From positions 23,971,011 to 24,035,010 of the forward strand of contig NC_039317.1 of assembly GCF_900246225.1 (NCBI RefSeq): DNA of 64,000 nt, read 5' to 3'. This document shows positions 12,101 to 23,800 of the stretch, piece after piece. The position numbers were made by a program, and so were the translations under genes. Every line of letters starts with the position of its first letter. Position 1 is the stretch's first letter. Under the pieces are notes generated by a model. That model made no database searches, was not told the DNA's origin, and saw only the letters and a program-made list of their open reading frames with translations. The stretch is from Astatotilapia calliptera (taxonomy: Eukaryota; Chordata; Actinopteri; Cichliformes; Cichlidae).

Positions 12101-15100
12101 AAAACTGACCTACTGTCAATTCACAGTACAATTTTGTAAAAGCCAGGTGTTTTTACAGGTGCTGAGTTTTAAACTAAAGGTAACAATACTTGTCTCAAAA
12201 CTGCTGCCAGTTTCTTCTTGCACCAATGTTTTATGATTGAAAATAGTGACTAACTCAGCTTCCTTCTATAACATTAAGATTTTGAATGAACGTCTTCTCT
12301 GCAGATTTGCCACACTCGCCTCATGAGGCACAGGAACATCTACCTTCAGCATGTAAAGCAGATTATTAAAGTAGGAGGCCCATGGGAAAATCCTGTGTTA
12401 CAGGGAATCCTGAAGGAGGATGATTTGCCACCAAACGACGGTAGGCATATGTGACATATAGGAAATAATACAATGCCTGTCCAAAATAAGAAGTCATACA
12501 TGCTTATATTTCATTGCATTGCCTTTAGATTTGATGAGGCACACATAAGTTGTGATAAAGTTTCAAATAAGCTTGGGCAATGTCACCACATTTACAGAGT
12601 TGCATTAAGTTTTTTGCCCAGATCTTGTATTGATGGTAAAGGACCACTGCATAAAATCTTCCAAAGATTACATCAGGGTTATTCTCTGGCTCTGTGATGA
12701 CCACTCCATGTATAAAAATCATTTTTCATGCATGGAGTCATTTTTCATGCAATCACTTCTTAAGAAATTAAGTGGGATGAATCTTGGTATGTCATCTTGG
12801 AATACGATAAGAAAATGGCATGTAATATCACTGAAACTTGACCTGGCCTCTTGAAGAAACCCCATTTCAACCCCTTCTTACCCTGATACACTCATTATTA
12901 AACAAATTTTGTTACTAATCTACCAAATGTTTCAGTCATCTTCTGTCATGATCATCTCCCCCCCCCCCCCCCCCCAAAGCAACCACATTTCGTTCTCAAT
13001 ACACCATTATATCTATCATCACGTTTTTAATAATACATTGCACTGTCATTGCTTATATATAAATATAGGCAATGACTTTATTTTCAGCAGGTAGTTCATA
13101 TTAATACCCATCCCATGAGATTTACATTAACACATGTAATTACCTTCTATGCAGTTGAGGACTACGTGAGCTCAGAATTGCCAGTGTTCTTGGAGCTGCG
13201 AGTGCGATATCTGCAGGCCTGTGAACGAATGCAGGAGGCAATGGCTCTTGCTAAAAGCTGCCTGGAAAATCGTGAGGCTGGAAAGCATCTATACTTCCAT
13301 CAGGCCTACTTGACCTGCCTCTACAAAGCCTCGCTGCATGAAAACCTTTACAAGGAGGTGAGAATTGAAGAGCAGAACAAGTAACCTTGAAAGAATTAGT
13401 GATAGGCGTTTCTAAAAATGGACATGGATGAATAAGAAAGGGGGGGAAAAATGCATTATTTAGTCTTATTTATTTGTTGATCTACTATGTATTTAAAGTC
13501 TATGTTCAAATCAACCCAAAACAGGAAAATAGTTAAGGCTATCCGGTTGTTCAGTGATGACGCGACGGATCCTACTTCCGGGTCTAAAGTAGTCTGCGTT
13601 TAATATGGCTTTTGTGTTGTTAACATGTTTAATGTTATGTATTTTCTTCTATTTGATCTCAAAAAGCTCCTAAAACAGTCAGTGATCACTGTTGACCTCT
13701 CTCGGCTTTTATTACCGCTAATCATTTATTTAAGCTCAGTTTTTCAAACCTTAGGATGTAGCTACAGCCCAGCCCATGCAGCAGTATATGAATGACTAAC
13801 CTCGTAGTGTGGATGGATTATCTCAGTTGTTCTCCTGGCTGAAGGTTGGTCCTTTTACAGCATCCTGCCATGCGATTACATTTGTTCCTGTCCACCGAGA
13901 ACACTCACGTTAACTTTTATCGAGTGGAAAAAAAAGTTAGCTTGTTTATATTATGCTAACATAGCTGTGTCGCTAGCGGTCACGTAGCACATCATTATAT
14001 ACCAGCTAGCCCAACTTCAAGTAACCCTACAAACGTCACTGCTGTTTAGTTTTCTGTCTTCATTGATGTTGGAAGTGATAACAGAGCTGTACATTTTAAT
14101 TTGTTTCCAAAACCCCGCAGTCAGGACATGCTATATTGTATTTAGATAGAAGCTAGCGAGCTAACTCCCTGCTAACTTCTAACTCCGTTAAATGTCATAA
14201 ATTCCGTTTTCATGGATGCCTGGATGTTAAACTCAATTGTTACACCTGGTAGAGCAGAACGCTGATCATTTTATTAAAGATGAAAGACTTTAGACAGTTT
14301 TTCTACTCTCAGTAATGCCATAGTGATCGTTTGATATATGGACCTGCAGCGGAGTTTAGGTCCAGACACGGCTAGTGACGTCAGACTGAACAACCGGATA
14401 GTATATTAGTAAATATGATGTAACTGTATCACATATAATAGGTGACCATTTTGCAAATGAAAAGCTTTGTGAATGCCATACATTAACTATAATACATGTT
14501 TTATAATAAATAAATGTATATGTGTATTTTCTTAACTTCTTCCTTAGATGGCAGAGATAGATGGTCGTGATGCAGTGGAGATAATCTGCAATACAGAGAG
14601 TGTTGAAAAAGATGAGCTGTTGTTATCACTGTGTAAAGCTTTTCTTACACAGCAGCTACACAATGGAGACATGTATTACATCTGGTAAGTGTGACCTCAT
14701 ATAAAGGATTCAGCAAATATTCAGACCCTCTATAGGCTTATCAGGCCAGATTTCAGTAGTTTATCCCATTCCTTTTTGCAGATCCTTCCATGATCTGTCA
14801 GATTGGATGGGTACCATCTGTAAACTGCCATCTTTGGGTCTTTTAACATATGTTCTATGGGACCATGTCTCAGGTTTCTGTTACACTCAAGGACAATCAA
14901 ACTTGTACTGAAAGTAAAGCTTGCACTGTTGTCTTGACTGCATGCTTAAGGTCTCTTGTGCAGGTCTTTTTTTCCAGCCCCCTTTCTGAATTTAGCTTTG
15001 TTTATTCTTTCCTTATTTTTGACCAGTCTCCTTGTATCTGGCACTAAAAAGCTCTGGAGCGCTTGTGAGGGGGAAAATCTTAAAGCTTTACATTTATTAA

Positions 15101-18100
15101 AAACTTTTTATTGACTGTCCCTCTCAACATCTCCGTTATAGAAGTCTTAGAGTTCTTAAGAGAGTTCCTTTGACAGAACTTTTTTTTTTTTAGTAAATGT
15201 AAGGGATTTGATTATACATTTTGGTGTGCCACAGCAAAAAGTAGAAATATTTTAAACATATTTTTACTTTTTGGGCAGGAGGTTATTGACTATAGAGTGA
15301 AAGAAATAGCAATTTTACTACAATGGTGTGTCTCTCTCCTGTCAGTTTCTTCAGCCAGATTATGCAGGGTTGGGTATAGGGCATATCTTTGAATATGGCA
15401 GTAATGTGAGTTGTTGAAGTGATAACCCCATTACAGTGCATGACTTTATTTAATTATTTTAAATGCTTTAGCATCTCTCTGTTTGTTGACTTAATATCAT
15501 AGTTGTTGCCTGATTAAAATCATACCTGAACTAGATGTATATGTCTTTATGCAGGGACCTGGTGTTTATCTGGAGCAGACTGTATCTTAGGGCCCATCCC
15601 TCCAGACAAGGCTTCTTAGCTGAGTGCTTGCAGCTGGCCTCCTCTGCTACCAATGTCAGAGCCATCTTCCCCTTCATAAAATTGGTCACTACAGAGGTGA
15701 GATGTCATTGCAGCATCATCTTTTGTCGCCCTGTTAAATCGTAACAGTTTCTGTACACTGTCTATAGTGTACAGAAACAGTTTAAAGTTGTGTTTTTAAT
15801 ACTGTTAAATATTAGTTAAATGCTTTGGTTAAACTGTTAAAAATGTAAGTACTGCAGACATTTACAATTGGCAATTGAATATTTTTTTCCTTTTGATTTG
15901 ATTCTTATATCTGTTTTAATCAGATTTATTCATCTGTGTTTATTTCCTTTTGAATAGCTGGGTGGTGATGGAATTCAAGTTTGCGTGGAGCTTTGCGCCA
16001 GGGCCCTGCAGCTGTGTGACATGCAGGCTGACACTGTAACCCGGTCACTCGTTTGCAAGACAATTGCCTTCCTGCTGCCCCATGACCTGGAGGTCTGTCG
16101 AGCGTGTGCCCTTCTTGTGTTTTGCCAGGAACGAAGCTTGGAGGCATACCGAACTGTCTCCCTGCTTTACATGCATCCTGATCAGGAGCCGCATCCCCAC
16201 AGCAACCCTGTCCGGACCTGTGTTCGCTTTCATATTCTTCAGGTTAGAGGGGGTGATGCGATATATGTTGAACTTTATCTGATATGGGCTATATTTCGAT
16301 ATTATAACTGTGTGATTTGTTTACAACTGTGTTTTGCATGATTGTTGTTTTTTTTTTTTTTTTTTTTTTTTTTTTTCTTTTCCCAGATGCTAAAGGAGCG
16401 CCTATGTTTTGACCCTGAATTTTGGAACTTCCTGACCCTTAGGACACATTGTTTAGAGTTAATGAATGATAAGGTTGTGACTGCTGCTGTTCTCGACGAG
16501 ATGGAAGAGGAGAAGGCATATAGTGAAGAACTACTAAAAAGTAACTGTGTAAATGAGTCATGCACTCAAGACTCCATCTCTTGCAACTGCACTGAAGCTG
16601 GATTTGTGAACCTTCCAGAAGAGCAAACTGTAGATGGAGAGGCTGGAAAACGTGTTGCACTGTCGGATAATGATTCTCTGAAGAGGAGGAAATGGAGAAA
16701 AAGGCTACGACGGAGAAAACGTCCTCGGTCTGATGATGAGTTTGAAATAGGTGATGATCCAGAGATCAAATACAATGTCAAATCAACCTCTTTAGGTAAT
16801 AACTCTGTGTACTCACTAAGGCGCAATCACACTAACAAGGAAAATTCTTCTGTAAGTCTCCCTCTGAACCGCAATAGGGAATACTTGTCTAGATGTGTTA
16901 AGAGCAAAATTTTGAAAAGAAAAGGTCAAAAGAAAAGATGGTTGCAAGGTCTTCCAAGACTGGAGCTGGTACAGGCAGTGACAGAGAAAAAGGTCAAAGT
17001 TAGAGGGAGAAAACGGGGAAGGAAGCCATTATCAAAACTGGAACTCTCATATCCCGATAATGAAATATACCTTAACAAGGAGGAGTATGGATTTGAGAAA
17101 AAAATGGACACAGAAGACAAAGAGCAGAATATGCCTCAACTGAACTGTGAGCTTGAAATGAGTGACCAGAAAGAGAACCAACTTGGGCACTTGAACAGAG
17201 AAAATGGAGAACATAATGATTTGTTTTATGAAATTAAGAATGATAGGCAGATGAAAGACCTGAAAGACAATGAATTTGAGCAGATGACAGACTTTAAGGA
17301 GAATGGAGAACATCCTGATTTGGCCTTTGAAATCAAAAGCGAACAGAGAGCGTATCAACTCGAGAAGATGATGGGCCCTAAGAAAGAAAATGGAGAACAT
17401 AATGGCCTTGATTGTCATAACACTTTAAGTGAACCATCCCAAGAGGAATCTCAAACACAGGTGGAATCCAAACTTTGTGAAGGTCCACCCATTGAGAATC
17501 AAGCTGCTATCGGTATTGCTGAAGCTGATCCTGTGGACCTTGATGGTCCACTATTGGAGTTATTGGATTGTCCAGTAGAACTCTTTCACAGTTACTCCTT
17601 TAAATCCAAATCACCTGACAGTGAAAATCCTCAACCGCCCGAATCTACAGCATCTGAGGACCTTAATGGCAGCAATGAAGAGGAACCCCATCCGTCAGTT
17701 GAAACAGAAACAACAAACATTGAGGTTAGTTATTTCTCCATATTTACATTACTGTGCAAGTGTCTCAAGCCTCCCTTATTTTGTTTTTTGCTGGGATGCG
17801 AAAGAGGAAAGGGATGCAGTGATTTATTTAAACATGCACACCCATGGAAATACAGGCAGAAACAAAGTTTGTACAATTCTAGCAAGTCAATTAAAGTCAA
17901 TATTTGGTATGAACACCTCTATTCTTGAACTCTCTTAGGCAAGTTTTCCTGTGGTTTCTTTAAGTAGTCTTCAGGAATAGTTCTCCCAGGACATTCAAAG
18001 CTCCTCTTTGGATGGTGGTTGCCTTTTGTTCTATTCTTTGTCAAGATGATCTACACTTCATTCAATAATGTTGAGGTCCAGGTTCTGGAGAAGGCAATCC

Positions 18101-20828
18101 ATGATTGATAGTGTTCCACTGAGTGTTTTTTCTAGTCAGGTACACTTTTCTGCACTGACAGAGTGTTTGGGGTCATTGTCATGCTGAAAATTAAGCCACT
18201 GCCAATCAGATACTTTCTGCATGGTATTGTATGATGACTCAAACTATGACCAGACTTTTCTGCATTTATAATAGGATCAGTTTTGACAGTTAACCCAGTA
18301 TCACTGGAGACCAGTGTTGGGCAAGTTACTTTAAAAAGTAATTAATTATAGTTACTAGTTACTTCTTCAAAAAAGTAACTGAGCTACAAGATTCTAAAAG
18401 TAATTAATTACTTGAAAAGTAACTATTGCTACTTTAGAAAAAAAAAAAGTTTAATCCTCTGGGGTCCAGGGTATAATTAGCCATTTTAACCACTTTTGAT
18501 TTTCCCTCTACATTTCACCTTTAAAAACTATTTATTTGCCTTGTTTTGTATCATTCTTTCCAGCACAACCTCACGTGTCTGAATTTACAGTTATGCTTTC
18601 ATTTTGAGATACTATATTAACACAATTGATCTAAATTCAGACATAAAACATAAAATCTGAGTAGAAAAAGTTATATTTTTTATTGTAACAACCACAAACA
18701 TGTTTATTGAATCATATTTCATAACTTTAAATGCAAATATAAATTGTCAGTTTTAAAAGCCTATGCACAAGTTTTGCAAACAAGTTATTTGCAGCTTTTT
18801 ACCTTTTACTCTCTTTTTTTAAAATAACCATTTCAAACTATTGACAGAACAATCAGCTGTTCTGCATTCAATACGATGCCACACAAATTATTTGTGCCAC
18901 TCCAAAAAAATAATTTCTGTCCATTATAAAGGAGAACATACAGCCTGATACCTGCAGGTCTGACAGCAGCAGGTGTATCACTCCTGTTTTCTACCTGGAG
19001 ATAGCGGTCACCTCGTTGTTCTGACACACAACACAAAACTATCCGCAACACTACACACTAACTACACAAGACAACACATTAACTACACACTCCAAACATG
19101 CTAAATGTCAGAAATCTCAAAACTCGCTCTCTCTCTTTTTCTGCTGTCTGTCTGTCTCTCCCTCCGTCTCTCTCGCCGTCACTTGTCGGGATGAAATATT
19201 ATTTTACATTCATAATCTAGGTTACTAGTCATAATCCTTATTATTACTGTTGCATCACTTATGATTTATCATTATTATCATTTCATTGACACATTTATTA
19301 TTTATTAATATAATGTAGTTATATTAAAGTCGGTATTTCAGGTGTTATTATTTATTAATATAATGTAGTTATATTAAAGTCGGTATTTCAGGTGTTATTA
19401 TTTATTAATATAATGTAGTTATATTAAAGTCGGTATTTCAGGTGTTATTATTTATTAATATAATATAGTTATACTAAATGTGTCAATGAAATGATAATAA
19501 TGATAAATCATAAGTGATGCAACAGTAATAATAAGGATTATGACTAGTAACTAGAGCTGGGCGATATGAGATTTTTTTCATATCACGATATGTTTTTTTC
19601 ATTTCAGGCGATAACGATATCTATCACGATATAAGCCAAATAACTATATTTGTAAGATTTAAATGTGCCGTTGCTCACAAGTAAAATGTGAAATAATCAG
19701 CAGCTTATTTTTATTTAAATATTTATTTCCCATAATAAGTTCAACAGGGTAGATGTACTTAAGGAACATGAGACTTTTTCAGATAAATAAAGGCAAATAT
19801 TGCAAACTACACAAAAGGCAGCCACTAAAGCGTTTAAGTTTCAAAATAGAACAAACGAAACAGACTACTAAATTGTCAATTCCACTTAGAAACAAAATAT
19901 TAATTCTAAAAATAAATCTTAGTTTGTTTTACAGAAGAACAGACAAAACTGACTAACTTTTGTCAATATCAAATAAACTGAGAACTAAAAGGAAATTCTC
20001 AATCTCTCCTTGTTGTATAGCTGAGCTTTTCAAACAGTTTTAACAGTTACTTTAGTCTGACAAAAGCCGAATGACGAATTAGCGCTTCCAGTCAGAGACT
20101 GAGGCTACGTCCACACGTACACGGGTATTTTTGAAAACTGAGATTTTCCGTTTTCGTTTTAAAAAATAATCCCGTCCACACATAAAGGCAGAAATGAAGG
20201 AAAACGCTGCTATGAACATGCCAAAGCAGCAGGTGGTGCTAGATTCCTAACCGTGCAGAAATGTTGGCCAATCAGAAGTCTAGACGCCTCGGTGGGAAAA
20301 AGTAAACAAAGCTGGGGCATAGAAGCAGAACCGAGTCGTATGTGTGGACGGACAGTAACTGTGTGTATATGTAAGCATTTAAACACTGCAGAGAGTAGAA
20401 TTAACAGTAACAGTATTGTAGAAATTCATTTCACCGAAACAATAACGTGGCGCACAGTGTGACGCATGCACCAGTTTATTGTATTTCCAGACTTGCTTTC
20501 GGCACAATTTACAGTGCACGCTACTCTGTTTTTTGTCAGACTTGAAATAGCCGAAATACCTTCACACTACGGAACTTCTATGGCTCTTCCGTTCGACAAT
20601 CTCTCCGGCATTGGAACCATCATCTGTTTTCTCTTCGGTCACGCTCGGTTGATTTTTCTAGTCGGCACACTCATTTCCTCCATTACGCGCTCTCTCCATT
20701 ACCCGCTGGCTGCTTCCCAAACAAACACATGTGCGGCTTGGCACTTGTGCTGTAAGTAACAAGTCACGCGACGTGACGCTGCGGCTGTGATTGGTTCGGC
20801 TCTGTGCTACTTAATTTGGATTGGCTGA

Positions 20829-20864
<36 letters not shown>

Positions 20865-23800
20865 GGACAAGAGCGGCGAGGTCTATCGCGATAGCTTAAT
20901 TTCTCTATCGAGTAAAAGTTATATCGCGATACATATCGTTATCGTTCTATCGCCCAGCTCTACTTGTAACCTAGATTATGAATGTAAAAAAATATTTCAT
21001 CCCAACACACTCCTAAAACTTCCATCTTCCTAAACCAAATGTCATTTTGCCATATCATTTTTGATTGGTCGACATGGTGCATTTTTCCACCAACACGAAC
21101 GGGCTGTTTTGTTTGTTTGTTTTTTTTGTTTTTTTGGTCTTAAGCAGAGAGTGCTTGCTAGCGCTGTCCTTAGACGTTAACGTGACGAAACTATTCAGGA
21201 AAAAACATGCATATATATTCTTTATCATGACTCAGACTTTTGTGTGGCCTATCAACACAATTTAAAAACTGGTACATATCACCTTGTTGCTTTGTAATCT
21301 TAAGCAGCTGCGCGCGCTCCCGCGGGCACCAATCACTTTCTGGTAGACGATCTGGTAGGCTTTTCTAATGACCATTAGAAACGCCGTTGCTTGTAACGCC
21401 GTTAATCCCATCACTGCTGGGGACTAGGGCTGCCACGATTTGTCGACTAGTCACGATTACGTCGACTATCAAAATCGTCGACGACTGATTTAATAGTCGA
21501 CGTGTCGTTTGAAGCTTTGTAAGATCGCAAAAGACGCAGGAATAATAGCAGGATTTAAGAGTGTAATAACGGACTGAAACAGAAGATGGCAGCACAGCAT
21601 GTACAAGGATGCCAGCTGCCGTTAAACCCCGAAGAAGAAGAAGCAGCTGTGTCCCAGAATTCATAGCGCGGCCCAGCTTAGTTTCCAACAATGGCGGTAG
21701 CTAGTTAGTTTTAATATTACTCTTATTATTCTTTCTGGGTCACAAAATAAACGTTTAACATATTTTCAGGCGAGAATGTAGCTGTGTAAACCTCAAATAT
21801 CGGCTCAGTTTATCAGGACACCACATATTTTCAAAAGCGCTCCGACGTTTTCGGAGACGTCTGTTACCCACTAGCTCGATAGCTAGCCGGGGGCTAGGTC
21901 ACTAGCGCCGTGAGAACACCGGACTCCCGGCAAATTGTTTTCAAACCCACCGCCGTCTTTCGCGACTCAGGTTAAATATATATGAGTCACTTAGATAAAT
22001 TAAAAATGTTATTGTTTGGCTTTTTATTAGTATTTTATTTGTTCCTGAGTAAATCGGTTTGGCTGAGATTAAAGTTATAGTTTTTACACAGCTGAATAAA
22101 CGTCAAGCAGACAGCTGATTATCAGAAGTGTGAGATGCTGGAGAATATACTCCGGTGTCCTGTTATATTTTAGATAGCAAGGAGTTTATTAAACTTTACC
22201 GAAACAATCTGCAAATTTCATTAAAAATTAATAAACTATCATCTTGTCTTTATTTTTAGTTAGCACCTTAAAAGCTTAAAGCTGTAAGCTAATGATAGTT
22301 ATATAAGAGCAGATGCTGCTGGTGCAATAAGCTGTAGTTTTACGTCCAGTGGATGATGATCTGATTAGTCGACTAATCGCATAAATAATCGGTGACTAGT
22401 CGACTATCAAAATAATCGTTTGTGGCAGCCCTACTGGGGACCACAGACTTTTGCACAGTACTGTAATTTAAGAAATGTTGTTATGAAAGTCAATTATTAC
22501 AGGGAGATATTTGAAGTATGTTCTCTTTTCTTCATATTAGGTTGCATTTGATTGCACATATACACTTCAGGAGAAGTGCAGTTTTGCATGCAGTGAAATG
22601 TGAATTGATGCTCTGCTGCTTCCAGCTCTGATTTGACTTTTCTCTTTTTCAGGTAAAAGTTAAGAGAACATGGAAGGACAGGGCTCTCCGTACTCAACAA
22701 TATTCTCATTTGTCCCACTACTGCACATTCTGTGGCAAAGACTACAAAGGCTTGAATGTTATGAGACATGCTCTCTCGCACCTCAAAAGTAGGAAACTAA
22801 AATGCATTCTCTGCGGAAAACGCTTCAAACAGCTTCCTTTTGCCAAAAAGCACATTCTTGAGCACATTGATACAATGTGCAAACAAAAATCTTCTAATAA
22901 GGAGCCATCCATTGAAAATGCTCAAGCTGCTAATGGAGTAATAGACAATGCAGGAAATAAGTGTAAGCCTTGGGATAAAAAACAGACTATTTCTGAGGGC
23001 GAAACTTTTGGACAGAGACCCGGAAGCAAAGCTAAAGTGTCACATCTCAAGAGGGAAGAACGAATCATCAGGAACCTCCGTACCCTCATCAAGAAGACAT
23101 CTGTGCTTCACAAAAAATGCAAAAAACCTAACACAAATATATTCAAACAGATCGACTTTAAGGATGAGCAGGTAATCATTAAAGAAGGCCTGGTAATTGT
23201 AAGTAATCCATCTGTGATTGAAGAAGAGGGGCAGGAGACGCCTGCGGGAGAAAATGCTTGTGGTGCAGACATCACATACCACTTGTGCCCGTCTGACTCC
23301 TGCGATAGAGTATTCTTGAGGATGACCAACACACTAACAAAGCATGCTATCAAATGCCATATTACTGAAGACAAGGTGCTAGAGAAGACTTTTGTTTGGG
23401 CCAAACACAAGTGCACCCTCTGCCTCAGGTAAGAGAACTTTAAATAACTGCAGATATTTAAAAAAACAAACAAAAAAAAACCGGTCTCTTAACTGATTGT
23501 AAAACACTAAAAGACTCCATACATGTACAGTTAAAGGGTTTGAATTTGGGAAGTTGATTCAGCATGTTGCGCACGGTTTTTTTTCTCTCTCAACAGGCAG
23601 ATTCAGTTTCTTCAGCATTATAAGGACCACATGAAGAGCCACAGTAGTCCTCTTCCACACTTCTGCTACCATCTAGAGTGTAAGCAGCGCTTTGTGACAC
23701 AGCAGGAATTAAAGGATCACGTAAATACCCACCAGCCCTTCCGACCTCAGTGTCCTTTCAGTGGCTGTGAGAAACTTTTCTCAAGTTATCTGGGTCTATA

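Larger units (their letters stand above)
18312..21416. mobile_element. hAT element, non-autonomous, inserted in the Tc1 remnant
   Basis: The ends are CAGTGTTGGG (18312) and CCCATCACTG (ending 21416), a terminal inverted repeat with one mismatch. Eight-base target duplications flank it: CTGGAGAC (18304-18311) and CTGGGGAC (21417-21424), also one mismatch. The start (GCAAGTTACTTT, then many AGTAAC/GTTACT blocks) is a familiar fish hAT type. It has no transposase frame. A second hAT (19552-20962) and a tandem-repeat/inverted-repeat structure lie inside it. Confidence 0.82.

Noticed and set aside
17725..17928. Continuation of znf654 exon 9 past the donor
   Set aside because: The extra codons run into the Tc1 remnant, and GTTAGT at 17725 is a good donor that joins in phase to 22653.
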